DNA of 64,000 bases, from contig JAIRVP010000016.1 in NCBI GenBank assembly GCA_031253835.1, positions 1-64,000 on the forward strand, written 5' to 3'. The position numbers and the translations under genes were made by a program. Shown one piece after another: positions 43,520 to 52,592 of this stretch (its first letter is position 1; every line of letters begins with the position of its first letter). This DNA is from Burkholderia sp. (GTDB lineage Bacteria > Pseudomonadota > Gammaproteobacteria > Burkholderiales > Burkholderiaceae). Below the pieces are notes generated by a model. The model saw only the letters and a program-made list of their open reading frames with translations. It searched no databases and had not been told where the DNA came from.

Positions 43520-44227
43520 ATGTCGCTTCCCGCCAGCGCCGCGAAATTCGATCCGTCACGCGCGCAGGAATATGCCGAGCAATCGCGCATCGCGCTCGCC
43601 GGCTACGATGCCTGCCACGAACTCACAGCCTGCATGCTCGCGTCGGCGATCGGCGTGCCCGATGCGCGGATCCTCGTCGCGGGCGCGGGCGGCACGGGCC
43701 AGGAAATCTGCATCGCTGCCGCGCTCGAACCGGGCTGGCAATTCACGGCCGTCGACCCGTCCGCGCCGATGCTCGCGCTGGCGCGTTCGAACGTCGAGGC
43801 CGCCGGCTTCGGTGCGCGCACGGCATTCGTCGAGGACGGCGTCGATGCGCTGCCCGATGCGCCTGCGTTCGACGGTGCGACGCTGATCGGCGTGCTGCAT
43901 CACGTGCGGGGCGACGATGCGAAGGCCGCGCTGCTGCACGCGATCGCGCGGCGCCTGAAGCCCGGCGCGCCGCTCGTGCTCGCCGGCAACCATCGCCGCT
44001 ATGCGGACCACCCCCGCCTGCTCGACGCGTGGCAGCAGCGCTGGCGGATGAAGGGCGCCGCGCCCGACGCGGTGCGCGCGCAACTCGCGAAGATCCTGCA
44101 GGGCGCCGATCCGCCCGCGTCCGAGGACGCCGTGTTCGACCTGCTGCGCGATGCGGGCTTCGATGCGCCGCTGCGCTTTTTCGCGAGCCTGTTCTGGGGT
44201 GCGTGGGTCGCGGTGCGGCGCGCCTAG
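43520..44227 (+). CDS. class I SAM-dependent methyltransferase
   Basis: The 235-residue protein has a Rossmann methyltransferase fold: motif I ILVAGAGGTGQE (residues about 51-62), an acidic residue in FTAVDPSAPML, and motif IV region GATLIGVLHHV. A start at 43520 has GAGGAA nine bases upstream. Its substrate is not recognisable; the closest general type is the UbiE/COQ5-like group. It lies about 95 bases before the GST gene on the same strand. Confidence 0.85.
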   Translation: MSLPASAAKFDPSRAQEYAEQSRIALAGYDACHELTACMLASAIGVPDARILVAGAGGTGQEICIAAALEPGWQFTAVDPSAPMLALARSNVEAAGFGARTAFVEDGVDALPDAPAFDGATLIGVLHHVRGDDAKAALLHAIARRLKPGAPLVLAGNHRRYADHPRLLDAWQQRWRMKGAAPDAVRAQLAKILQGADPPASEDAVFDLLRDAGFDAPLRFFASLFWGAWVAVRRA

Positions 44228-44322
44228 CGGTTCGACAGGACGCGACACGGCCGCGGGACGGGATTCGCAATGTGCGTCGGGCGCTGGGTATGATGTCGTT
44301 CCCGCCCCCTTCCGGCCTCGAC

Positions 44323-44991
44323 ATGCTCACCGTCCATCACCTGAACAACTCGCGCTCGCAGCGCGTGCTCTGGCTGCTCGAAGAACTGGATGTGCCGTAC
44401 GAGATCGTGCGCTACGCGCGCGATCCGAAAACGATGCTCGCGCCGCCCGAACTGCGCGCGATCCATCCGCTCGGCAAGTCGCCGGTCGTGACCGACGACG
44501 GCCACACGTTCGCCGAGTCGGGCGCGATCATCGAGTACCTGGTCGAACGCTACGGCAACGGGCGCCTCGCACCGCCGCCCGGCACGCCCGAGCGGCACGA
44601 CTACACGTACTGGCTGCACTACGCGGAAGGGTCGGCGATGCCGCCGCTGCTGCTCAAGCTCGTCGCGCTGCGGATCGCGCATGCGCCGATGCCGTTCTTC
44701 GCGCGGCCGATCGCGCGCAAGATCGCCGACACGCTGCAATCGGGCTTCGTCGATCCGCAGATCGCGCTGCATCTCGGCCATATCGACGGCGCGCTGCAAC
44801 GCACCGGCTGGTTCGTCGGCGACCGCTTCAGCGCGGCCGACATCCAGATGAGCTTCCCGCTCGAAGCCGCGACCGCGCGCGGCGGCGGCCGCCGCTATCC
44901 CGCGATCGCGCGCTTCCTCGACGCGATCCATGCGCGGCCCGCGTACCGGCGGGCGCTGGAACGCGGCGGCCCGTACGACCTGCTCAAGTAA
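44323..44991 (+). CDS. glutathione S-transferase
   Basis: The 222-residue protein has the thioredoxin-fold N-terminal domain (MLTVHHLNNSRSQRVLWLLEEL) with glutathione-binding residues LGKSPVVTDDGHTFAESGAI, and an all-helical C-terminal domain with the family N-capping ending FSAADIQM. Serine in the NNSRSQR segment is the probable catalytic residue, typical of beta/theta-like bacterial GSTs. An in-frame ATG at 44290 would add 11 residues. It ends only six bases from the convergent DUF1345 gene. Confidence 0.92.
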   Translation: MLTVHHLNNSRSQRVLWLLEELDVPYEIVRYARDPKTMLAPPELRAIHPLGKSPVVTDDGHTFAESGAIIEYLVERYGNGRLAPPPGTPERHDYTYWLHYAEGSAMPPLLLKLVALRIAHAPMPFFARPIARKIADTLQSGFVDPQIALHLGHIDGALQRTGWFVGDRFSAADIQMSFPLEAATARGGGRRYPAIARFLDAIHARPAYRRALERGGPYDLLK

Positions 44992-44997
44992 CCGGCG

Positions 44998-45651
44998 TCA
45001 GCTCAGCAGGCCGGCCGCGACGTTGATCGACAGCCCGAGCACGGCCATGTTGAAGTAGAACGACAGGATCGACTGCGCGAGCACCGAGCGCCGCGCGGAG
45101 CGGTTGGCGAGCGACACGTCGGCCGTCTGCGACGCGACCGCGAGCGTGAACGCGAAATACAGGAAATCCCAGTAATCGGGCTCGGGGTTGCGGTCCGGGA
45201 AACGGAGCGCACGGTCGCTGCTCGGCGAGCCGTAATAGAGCCGCGCGTAGTGCAGCGTGAAGATCGTCGGGATCAGGAACCACGCGCCGAACAGCGTCGC
45301 GCCCGTGATCGCGTAGTGGCTGAGCCCCGCGCTGAAGCCCACGCTCTTGGCGGTCGCAAGCTCAATCGCGATCGCGGCCACGCTCGCGACGGTCGCGAAG
45401 CACACGACGGTCAGCACGGTCGTCGCGTTTTCGTCCTCGCGGATCGCGACTTCGCGCACCTTGTGATGGTGCGCGGTGACCATGCGCACCCACATCAGCA
45501 CGAGATACAGCCAGACCGCGCAATCCCAGCCGATCAGCGCCCGCACGGCCGGACGCAGCGGAAACGGCAGCAGCACCGCGCACAGCACGCCTGCGACGAA
45601 CGCCGCGACCATGCGCGGCCGGTTGCGTAATACCTGCGGATAAAACGTCAT
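44998..45651 (-). CDS. DUF1345-family membrane protein
   Basis: The 217-residue protein has about five hydrophobic segments separated by short loops and the DUF1345 signatures [14 protein letters not shown] and [27 protein letters not shown]. It should reside in the inner membrane. No function is established. It converges on the GST gene with a six-base gap and diverges from the phosphoesterase gene (139 bases between). Confidence 0.88.
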   Translation of the reverse strand: MTFYPQVLRNRPRMVAAFVAGVLCAVLLPFPLRPAVRALIGWDCAVWLYLVLMWVRMVTAHHHKVREVAIREDENATTVLTVVCFATVASVAAIAIELATAKSVGFSAGLSHYAITGATLFGAWFLIPTIFTLHYARLYYGSPSSDRALRFPDRNPEPDYWDFLYFAFTLAVASQTADVSLANRSARRSVLAQSILSFYFNMAVLGLSINVAAGLLS

Positions 45652-45790
45652 CGTGTGATTCCGAAAGCGAATGGAAAGGGTTCGAACGGCGCGCGAAGCA
45701 GCCCGCTGCGCCGCGCCGGCGGGTAACGCGCCCCGATTATCGCCATTCCATCGTGACGTGGCGATGGGCGCAAGCGCCTAAGATAAGGGG

Positions 45791-46522
45791 ATGACTGCCA
45801 CCGCCCCCCTCTGCCACCACCCCGCGAACACCGCCGGCCGCGACTTCGTCGTCGGCGACCTGCACGGGTGCGTGGACGTGCTGCGCGCGCTGCTGCACGA
45901 CATCCGCTTCGATCCGGCCCGCGACCGCCTGTTCTCGGTCGGCGATCTGGTCGACCGCGGCCCTGCGTCCGAAACCGCGCTCGACCTGCTCGACCGCCCG
46001 TGGTGCCACGTCGTGCGCGGCAACCACGAGGAAGTGCTGAGCCTCGTGTCGCGCGGCAAGCTGTCGCCCGATGCGTGGCGCGGGATCGGCGGCGACTGGG
46101 GCGCCGACCTGCCGCCGGAACGGCTGCACGCGCATGCGGCGCGCGTCGACGCGCTGCCGCTGGTGCGCGTGATCGGCGACGGCCCCGGCCGCTTCAACGT
46201 GCTGCATGCGGAATTCTTCGGCTCGGACGCCGATCTCGACACGGGCAGCTATGCGCACGACGTGCGCGAGCGGCTGATCTGGGGCCGCGATCTCGTCCAG
46301 GGGCTCGCCGATCCGGCGCGGCAGGCCGGGCTGTCGCTGACCTGCACCGGGCATACGCCCGTGCGCGCGCCGCAGCGGATCGGCGCGCAATGGTTCATCG
46401 ACACGGGCGCATTCGCGCCGTCCGGGCGGCTCACGCTCGCCGAGCCGCGTACCGGCAGCACGTGGTCGATGACGCAGGCCGAGGCGCGCGAACGCCACGC
46501 GGGCGACTGGCCGCTGCCCTGA
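45791..46522 (+). CDS. PrpE/PP1-like metallophosphoesterase
   Basis: The 243-residue protein has the three calcineurin-type metal-binding motifs in order: GDLHGC (residues about 22-27), GDLVDRGP and GNHEE, followed by GHTPV near residue 200. This is the serine/threonine phosphatase-like branch that includes bacterial PrpE and phage lambda phosphatase. The ATG at 45791 comes within 10 bases of an AAGGGG ribosome site. Its substrate (protein or dinucleotide) cannot be told. It is monocistronic and diverges from the DUF1345 gene. Confidence 0.9.
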   Translation: MTATAPLCHHPANTAGRDFVVGDLHGCVDVLRALLHDIRFDPARDRLFSVGDLVDRGPASETALDLLDRPWCHVVRGNHEEVLSLVSRGKLSPDAWRGIGGDWGADLPPERLHAHAARVDALPLVRVIGDGPGRFNVLHAEFFGSDADLDTGSYAHDVRERLIWGRDLVQGLADPARQAGLSLTCTGHTPVRAPQRIGAQWFIDTGAFAPSGRLTLAEPRTGSTWSMTQAEARERHAGDWPLP

Positions 46523-46580
46523 TGCACCGACGCACCGGCCGGGCGCCCTCGTCCTGCGAGCGCCCGCGAGCGCGCGAACG

Positions 46581-47276
46581 CTAGCCGACCTGGTTCAGTT
46601 CGAACACCGCATCGACACCCGAGCCGTTCCAGTTGTATTCGAGATAGGCCGCGTGATGGCAATCGCGCAGCAGCGCGGTGCGGAACGCCGCCAGGCACTC
46701 GCCGCGCGGGTCGCGCACCGACGGATAGACGATCCCCGCGCCGCCCGCGCTGCGCACCGCGCGGCCGAGCGCCTGCCCGGCGCCATAGTCGAGCGGATGC
46801 AGCAACGCCGGATCGCGCTGCGGCCACGTGCGCACGTCGACCACGCTGCCCTGCGCGAACACCGTGTAGAGCCGCATCTGCTGGCGCATCGGCGGTTCCT
46901 TCGTCGCGGCCAGGAACAGCGCGCTGTGATAGCGCGTTTCGGCGATCGCCGTATCGCGCGAGCGGGTGCAGTAGAACACGCCGTAGCTGCCGTCGGAAAA
47001 GCGGCTGCCCTGCGGATTCAGGTGCGTGAACGCGGCCATGATCGGCCCCCAGCCCAGCCCGTAGCGGCGCTCGGCTGGCGGCACGAGATCGAGCGCGCCG
47101 ATTTCGTTGCGGATGCGGTCGTTGGTCAGCGATTCGAGCGCGTACAGCGCGTCGAAATCGTCGGCCGATGCCACGCGGTCGAACAGGTTGATTGCCGGAA
47201 AACGGGTGGGGATCACGCGATAGGCAGGTGCCCAGTCGACCGTGGTCGTGGGCCATTGTTGTGTCTCGATCGGCAT
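46581..47276 (-). CDS. RES-domain toxin
   Basis: The 231-residue protein carries a RES domain (about residues 60-215) with the conserved arginine in YRV, the glutamate in TAIAETRYHSALF and the serine in the C-terminal part. In studied RES-Xre pairs the RES protein is an NAD-degrading (phosphorolytic or hydrolytic) toxin neutralised by an Xre/MbcA-type partner. The start at 47276 is two bases after the stop of the antitoxin gene, so the two are co-translated. The chosen ATG (MPIETQQW) follows directly. The toxin activity is inferred from the family. Confidence 0.85.
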   Translation of the reverse strand: MPIETQQWPTTTVDWAPAYRVIPTRFPAINLFDRVASADDFDALYALESLTNDRIRNEIGALDLVPPAERRYGLGWGPIMAAFTHLNPQGSRFSDGSYGVFYCTRSRDTAIAETRYHSALFLAATKEPPMRQQMRLYTVFAQGSVVDVRTWPQRDPALLHPLDYGAGQALGRAVRSAGGAGIVYPSVRDPRGECLAAFRTALLRDCHHAAYLEYNWNGSGVDAVFELNQVG

Positions 47277-47278
47277 CG

Positions 47279-47698
47279 TCACGCCCAGCCACCTCGCATC
47301 GCGTCGAGATATTGCCGGACGGCGACCAGATCGCCGACGTTGCCGGCGAGCATCCGGTCGAGTGCGCGCCTGCCGCCGAACGGCGCCGCGTCGTTGGGCC
47401 GCTTGACCCACGCGTCGGCCGCCGCCGGCTGCGGCAGCAGGATCTGCAGCGCCTTGTAGATGCCCAGCAGCAGCGATAGCCGCTCGAGCGTATCGCGCGG
47501 CAGCCGCGCCGATTCCGGCGTGGCCTTCCACTTGAAGAACGTCGAACGGCCGGGCGACCCGAGCAGCACGATCTGCTCGTCGATCGTCAGTTCCCAGTCG
47601 CGCGCGATGTTGAAAAACGCACGCAGGCCGGCCGCCGACATCTGCGCGACCGAAGCCTGCGGCGGGGCGGAATGCGAATCGTAGGCGGGCTGTGACAT
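47279..47698 (-). CDS. Xre/MbcA/ParS-type antitoxin
   Basis: The 139-residue protein has an N-terminal Xre-like helix-turn-helix (ELTIDEQIVLLGSPGRSTFFKWK) and a C-terminal MbcA/ParS toxin-binding domain (LSLLLGIYKALQILLP...AWVKRPNDAAPFGGRRALDRMLAGNVGDLVAVRQYLD, in that order). It precedes the RES toxin gene by two bases. The ATG at 47698 gives MSQPAYDSH; an ATG 23 codons upstream at 47767 would lie inside the promoter region. Repeated TTAGT boxes just upstream fit autorepression. Confidence 0.87.
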   Translation of the reverse strand: MSQPAYDSHSAPPQASVAQMSAAGLRAFFNIARDWELTIDEQIVLLGSPGRSTFFKWKATPESARLPRDTLERLSLLLGIYKALQILLPQPAAADAWVKRPNDAAPFGGRRALDRMLAGNVGDLVAVRQYLDAMRGGWA

Positions 47699-47702
47699 GA
47701 TC

Positions 47703-47759
47703 GTTAGTCTCGAAACGAATTTACTAACAAGATTAGTCCATTTTCGTATTTTTGCAAGG
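47703..47759 (-). promoter_or_regulatory. promoter and TTAGT-box operator of the RES-Xre module
   Basis: GTTAGT (47703-47708) and ACTAAC (47723-47728) form an inverted repeat, and a third TTAGTC follows at 47733-47738. On the minus strand TTGCAA (47754-47759) and TAATCT are about 16 bases apart, giving a promoter overlapped by the boxes. The antitoxin is the likely repressor. Confidence 0.6.
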
Positions 47760-47931
47760 GTCGACACCCGTCGATCGGCGATTGCGTCCGTCGAAACGAT
47801 ATTTTTTGTCCATTCTGGACTCCGATTTTATTTTCTGCGTTAATGACCGTACGGACAGCCCGCAGAGACGCGGCTCGCATCCGTGAAACCGTGTCGCACA
47901 GAACCCGGAAGCACCCGCCAAGGAACGCACC

Positions 47932-48714
47932 ATGAAGAGACTGATTGCCGCTGTTTCGATCGCCCTGCTCGCGGTATCCGCAGGCCCCGCCGTCGCGAAG
48001 GACTGGACCACCATCCGCTTCGGCACCGATGCCAGCTATGCGCCGTTCGAGTCGAAGGCGCCCGACGGCAAGCTCGTCGGCTTCGACATCGACCTCGGCA
48101 ACGAGATCTGCGCGCGCCTGAAGGCCAAGTGCGTGTGGCTCGAGAACGATTTCGACGGGATGATTCCGGCGCTGAAGGCGAAGAAGTTCGACGCGGTGCT
48201 GTCGTCGATGTCGATCACGCCGCAGCGCGCGGAACAGATCGGCTTCACGACGAAGATCTACAACCAGCCGACGCGGCTCGTCGTGAAGAAGGGCTCGCCG
48301 CTGCTGCCGACGGCCGAATCGCTGAAGGGCAAGTCGATCGGCGTCGAGCAGGGCACGACGCAGGAAACGTACGCGAAGGCGTACTGGGGCAAGCAAGGCG
48401 CGAACGTCGTGTCGTACCAGAACCAGGACGGCGTGTACGCCGACCTGACGTCGGGCCGCCTCGATGCAGCGCTCCAGGATGAAGTGCAGGCCGCGATCGG
48501 GTTCCTGAAATCGCCGCGTGGCGCGAACTACACGTTCGTCGGGCCCGAGCTCGTCGACGAGAAGATGCTCGGTATCGGCGCCGGCATCGGGCTGCGCAAG
48601 GAAGATACCGACCTGAAGGCGAAGATCGATCGCGCGATCACCGACATGGTCAAGGACGGCACCTACAAGCGGCTCGCGTCGAAGTACTTCGACTTCGACA
48701 TCTACGGCGGCTGA
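47932..48714 (+). CDS. amino-acid ABC transporter substrate-binding protein (ArgT/HisJ type)
   Basis: The 260-residue protein has a signal peptide (MKRLIAAVSIALLAVSAGPAVA) and a type II periplasmic binding fold: FGTDASYAPFESKAPDGKLVGFDIDLGNEICARL, DGMIPALKAKKFDAVLSSMSIT and GVEQGTTQETYA in order. The pattern is that of lysine/arginine/ornithine or histidine binding proteins. No permease or ATPase is adjacent, so it must feed a transporter encoded elsewhere. AAGGAA lies seven bases before the start. Confidence 0.92.
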   Translation: MKRLIAAVSIALLAVSAGPAVAKDWTTIRFGTDASYAPFESKAPDGKLVGFDIDLGNEICARLKAKCVWLENDFDGMIPALKAKKFDAVLSSMSITPQRAEQIGFTTKIYNQPTRLVVKKGSPLLPTAESLKGKSIGVEQGTTQETYAKAYWGKQGANVVSYQNQDGVYADLTSGRLDAALQDEVQAAIGFLKSPRGANYTFVGPELVDEKMLGIGAGIGLRKEDTDLKAKIDRAITDMVKDGTYKRLASKYFDFDIYGG

Positions 48715-49739
48715 AACGGCGTCGCGCGCGTACGGGTACCACTCCCCGTCGCGCGCGTCCGACCGCCCCTCCCCTTCAACCGGATGGCAACGGCACCGCG
48801 CGGTGCGCCGTTGCATCGAATGCCTGCCGCCTGGCGTCGCGTGTGCAACGCGATGCATCGATCATCGTTCGGATTGCAGATCAATCGCCCAGGAAACGAC
48901 CGGTCACGCGAACGGATGTCGTGCTGCTCGAGTCAATAGGCGAAGATCGGGCGCCGCGGTACCGGCGCCCGTGCGCACATGCCCATGCGAACCGGGTTGG
49001 CGTGCAGGAAATTGCCGCCCCGGCGCGGATGACCGGCAACCAGCCGGATCCGCCTCGCACCGGGCGCGGAGAGATGGCCTGTCGACGCATGCCGGTCGGC
49101 TGCGAGTGCGACGTTCGACCGGCGATGCCCCGCATCACTGCGATCGCGGCCTGCCGGCCGCGGCGTGTGGCGATCGTTCATTTTTCTACCCCGTCTGCAG
49201 TGTGATGTTTGTTCCGGCAACCGGACGATGCCGGTGCCCCGACGATCAGGCGACGACGTCCCGTGCCCGCCGGAACGCGGCAACCGCGCCGCGCTCCGCC
49301 GCCGCATCCCCGCCGAGTGTGCCCTGGCCGCTGGAACCGGCTGGACCTCGCGTCGTCGACTTTCGCATGATCATCTCCGCAAGGAGCGGGCCAGCTGCGC
49401 GCGAGCCTGTCCGGACAAGGGGTTGGCCGGGCCGACCGGCAGCCGGAACGGGGGCGGATTGGCGGAAGTTGCGAATCTGAAACATGCGGCGCGCGGCCCG
49501 CGCCGGACGGGCAGCGGCCGAGCCTTGCGGGATAAGGCTGAACAATCGAGCGCGACGTTTTTACCGATACGTGCCGGGCCGATCGGCCCGGTTTGCCGCG
49601 AGAATTCGCCCGGTCGCCGAGGCGAAATGTTTCATGCGCTTTACATGCGCGTCGACGCGATGGGTCGACACGTGCCGGGCCGGACGATCGCCCGGCTGCC
49701 CGGTGCAACCGGCACGCTCGTGCTGCACCGGCCCCGCGT
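48715..49739. other. about 1 kb without a convincing gene
   Basis: Several short open frames exist on both strands, but none shows a domain, a normal Burkholderia codon pattern and a ribosome site together. The stretch holds an 18-bp perfect palindrome (CCGGGCCGATCGGCCCGG, 49574-49591) and a stronger hairpin near 49700-49731. It may contain a small RNA, decayed genes or a control region for the sigma-54 activator's neighbours. Confidence 0.4.
49700..49731 (-). terminator. hairpin after the sigma-54 activator gene
   Basis: CCGGTGCA (49700-49707) pairs with TGCACCGG (49724-49731) and GCAC with GTGC inside. It lies just beyond the stop codon in the activator's reading direction. There is no T-run, so it could stop transcription only with Rho or be an RNA-stability element. 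Confidence 0.4.
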
Positions 49740-51221
49740 TCAGCCGACCCGCTGATGCCCCGCGTCGCCGGACGGCGCGCCGTCGTGCCCGCCGTTGTCG
49801 CCGTTCCCGCCGTTGTTGTCGTGATCGTTCAGCCCGTGCTCGATCATCATCCGGTAGAGCGTCACGCGCGAGATGCCGAGTTCGGCGGCGGCCTTGTTGA
49901 TCCGGTGATCGTTGCGCAGCAGCGCGTTCTCGATCGCGGTGCGCTCGGCGAGCGCCCTCGCCTGCTCGAGCGTCACGGGCTCGGTTTCGCCGGGCGTCTC
50001 GAGCCCGAGATCGTGCGGCGTCAGCAGCCGGCTCTCGGCCATCACGATCGCGCGCCGCACGCGGTTGATCAGCTCGCGCACGTTGCCGGGCCATTCGTAG
50101 CGGCGCATCGCATCGAGCGCGGCCGACGTGAAGCCGCTGATCTTGCGGCCGCTGTCGGACTTGAATTTCTGCAGCACGTAGTGCGCGAGGATATCGATGT
50201 CCTTGCCGCGTGCGCGCAGCGGCGGCTCGTGGATGCGCAGCACGCACAGCCGGTGATAGAGGTCCGCGCGGAAGCGCGCGGCCTCGACCGCGCCGTCGAG
50301 ATCGACGTGCGTGGCCGAGATGATCCGCACGTCGACCGCGATCGATTCCTGCCCGCCGAGCCGCTCGATCTTCCCTTCCTGCAGGAAGCGCAGCAGGCTG
50401 GCCTGGCTCTCGACCGGCATGTCGCCGATCTCGTCGAGAAACAGCGTGCCGCCGTTCGCCGATTCGATCCGGCCCGCGCGCCGCTGGTTCGCGCCGGTGA
50501 ATGCGCCGCGCTCGTAACCGAACAGTTCCGACTGCAGCAGGTGATGCGGAATCGCGCCGCAATTGATTGCGATGAACGGCCCCTTGCCGCGCCCGGAACG
50601 CTCGTGGATCGCGAGCGCCGTCAGTTCCTTGCCGGTGCCCGACTCGCCCGAGATGAACACGCTCGCATCGGTCTTCGCGACCTTGCGGATCGTGCTGAAC
50701 AGCTGCTGCATCGCTTCGCAGTTGCCGATCATCCCGTGTTCGCCGATCGACGCCGCATAGGCCGCGCCGTCGACGCGATCGAGCGCGGCCATCCCGCGCG
50801 CATGGCCGAGCACGTGCGAAATCCATTCGTAGGGCAGCGGCAGCGTCACGTAGTCGAAACAATAGCTGCGGATCAGCTCGCGCACGGCAGGGCCGATCGT
50901 GATGCCGGCCTGCGCGATGGAAATCCAGCCGATCGCCGGCTGGCTCAGGCACGCCTTCAGCGCCGGATAGTCGCGCGACGTGAACCCCGTGAAATCGACC
51001 AGCCCGGCCGCGACGTTCACGCCGGAGGTCATGTTCTGCGCGGCGCCGGCCGTCTTCGCGACCGCGATCTCCCAGCCGAGCCCGCGCAGTTGCGCCAGCA
51101 ACGGCTCGTCCGGCGTACGCATGATCACGAACAGCTTGCGTCCGGCCTCGGGAGCGGTGACGGATACATCCGTCATCTCGGGCGCCGCCTGCCCGTTTGC
51201 GTCGGGTGACCTTGCAACCAT
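49740..51221 (-). CDS. sigma-54-dependent activator with VpsR-like N-terminal domain
   Basis: The 493-residue protein has a 160-residue N-terminal receiver-like/VpsR domain (KLFVIMRTPDEPLLAQLRGLGWEIA) without a clear phospho-acceptor, a AAA+ sigma-54 interaction domain with Walker A GESGTGKE, the sigma-54-contacting GAFTGA loop, Walker B GGTLFLDEIGDM and an arginine-finger region, then a Fis-type HTH (NKAAAELGISRVTLYRMM) and a low-complexity glycine/asparagine/aspartate tail. This is the build of VpsR and of BerB, the cyclic-di-GMP-binding regulator of B. cenocepacia exopolysaccharide. The ATG at 51221 has GGGGA upstream; a longer start at 51296 is possible. Whether it binds cyclic-di-GMP is inferred only. 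Confidence 0.85.
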   Translation of the reverse strand: MVARSPDANGQAAPEMTDVSVTAPEAGRKLFVIMRTPDEPLLAQLRGLGWEIAVAKTAGAAQNMTSGVNVAAGLVDFTGFTSRDYPALKACLSQPAIGWISIAQAGITIGPAVRELIRSYCFDYVTLPLPYEWISHVLGHARGMAALDRVDGAAYAASIGEHGMIGNCEAMQQLFSTIRKVAKTDASVFISGESGTGKELTALAIHERSGRGKGPFIAINCGAIPHHLLQSELFGYERGAFTGANQRRAGRIESANGGTLFLDEIGDMPVESQASLLRFLQEGKIERLGGQESIAVDVRIISATHVDLDGAVEAARFRADLYHRLCVLRIHEPPLRARGKDIDILAHYVLQKFKSDSGRKISGFTSAALDAMRRYEWPGNVRELINRVRRAIVMAESRLLTPHDLGLETPGETEPVTLEQARALAERTAIENALLRNDHRINKAAAELGISRVTLYRMMIEHGLNDHDNNGGNGDNGGHDGAPSGDAGHQRVG

Positions 51222-51674
51222 CGTTGTTCCCCGCTTGGCGTTGGTATCGTGCGCCGGCTCGCCGCCGGGTACGACGGACCACGATTGAACCGACATATTG
51301 GCCGCATTTCCGTCCGAATAAAATCCCCCCGCGCACGAATCGCGCGCGAGGTGGACGTTGTCATGAACGGTATATCGATGCGGCCGGCGGGCGACTAGAT
51401 GGGTGTTATCCCTGTGGCGCGTGCGGCGAGAACCCGGATCGGGCCGGCGCGCCGCGCGCAAAGCCGCGCCGGTGCTGGCGTGCGGCGTTTGCGTGCGATG
51501 CGGCGCACGCAGGATCGGCGCGCCGGCGCGTGCGGCCCCAAACGGCCGGCCGGGCACGCATGCGCCCGCGCAACCGTTTCCGGTTGACGTCCGTCAATCG
51601 TCATAGGAAGCCCGCTGATGCGGGAACGCAACATGCTCCGCGCGACGCCGCGCATCGTCGCGCGGCCAGTCGTG
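51222..51674. other. stretch upstream of the sigma-54 activator
   Basis: I see no gene here. An in-frame extension of the activator runs to 51296 and, without family resemblance, beyond. The promoter of the activator should lie here; I cannot identify it. A small CCCGC-TGAT-GCGGG hairpin (51611-51624) follows the next gene's stop region. Confidence 0.3.
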
Positions 51675-52592
51675 TCAGCGGCCCGACGCGAGCGATGCGG
51701 GCGCGTTCGCGCGGCCGCGGCCGGCAGGTGCGCCGCCCTGTTCGCCGTAGGCGGCGGCGAGCGCGTCGACACGCGCCAGATGGTGATGGTTGTCGTGGTC
51801 CCACGGATGGAAGCCCGGCCGGAAAAAGCTGAGCCATTCGCCCGCGATGCGCGGAAACAGGCCGCGGCGCGGCCCGTACAGGAACGCGATCATCCGCAGC
51901 ATGCCGCGCACGTGATGGCCGGCGCCGCGATCGCGCCACAGCAGCGTCGCGTGCATCAGGAACACGGTCGGCCAGAACGTCAGCGTCGTCAGCAGATACA
52001 CGCCGATGCGGATCAGGTAGCGGCGCAGCCCCGGCTTCATCGCGGTATTCCACACGTCGAACGACACGGCCTTGTGCTCGGTTTCCTCGAGCGCATGCCA
52101 GATCCACATCTGGCGGTAGCCTTCGACCGAGCCGTCGAGACGCGTCGGGTCGCGCAGCAGCCAGTCGGCAAGCATCGCCGTGTAGTGTTCCGCCGCGACC
52201 GTATGCGCGAGCTGCACCGAATGCGGCAGCTTGCGCTTCATGAAGGCGAGCACCGTCCAGACGCGCTTGTCGAGCTTGCGCGCGGGCAGGTGGTTCGCCT
52301 GCATCAGCTCGTTGTATTCGATGTGCTCGCGCGTGTGCATCGCCTCCTGGCCGATGAAGCCGAGCACCTGCTGCTTCAGCACGGGATCGTCGATCCGGTC
52401 GCGGTAATTGCGCACCGAATCCATGAAGAAGCGCTCGCCGGCCGGAAACAGCAGCGACAGCGCGTTGAAGAAATGGGTCACGTGCGACCCGAGGCCATGC
52501 CAGTCCTTCGCGCGCTCGACCGGCAGGTCGAAGCGCAGGTCGCGGCGCACCGGCATGATCCCGGCTGCGGTGGCGGAAGCGGCTGACTTCAT
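51675..52592 (-). CDS. predicted metal-dependent hydrolase (PF10118-type, ferritin-like)
   Basis: The 305-residue protein matches the uncharacterised metal-dependent hydrolase family PF10118. It has the helical metal-site motifs [14 protein letters not shown] and [16 protein letters not shown] (carboxylate and histidine pairs as in ferritin-like di-iron proteins), followed by two hydrophobic segments ([15 protein letters not shown]). Its substrate is unknown. AGGAG lies nine bases before the ATG at 52592. A TetR-like inverted repeat is about 95 bases upstream. Confidence 0.85.
   Translation of the reverse strand: MKSAASATAAGIMPVRRDLRFDLPVERAKDWHGLGSHVTHFFNALSLLFPAGERFFMDSVRNYRDRIDDPVLKQQVLGFIGQEAMHTREHIEYNELMQANHLPARKLDKRVWTVLAFMKRKLPHSVQLAHTVAAEHYTAMLADWLLRDPTRLDGSVEGYRQMWIWHALEETEHKAVSFDVWNTAMKPGLRRYLIRIGVYLLTTLTFWPTVFLMHATLLWRDRGAGHHVRGMLRMIAFLYGPRRGLFPRIAGEWLSFFRPGFHPWDHDNHHHLARVDALAAAYGEQGGAPAGRGRANAPASLASGR

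Noticed and set aside
49246..49368. A 40-residue minus-strand frame with a GGAG ribosome-like site
   Set aside because: Codon usage at third positions is not GC-biased, no family resemblance, and no conservation can be shown. It may be real, but I cannot support it.
49574..49591. The palindrome CCGGGCCGATCGGCCCGG as a rho-independent terminator
   Set aside because: No T-run follows on either strand. It is noted only as an unexplained structure.
49740..51221. Naming the regulator berB outright
   Set aside because: The domain build fits, but I cannot compare sequences, and the known Bep exopolysaccharide cluster is, to my memory, elsewhere in the genome.
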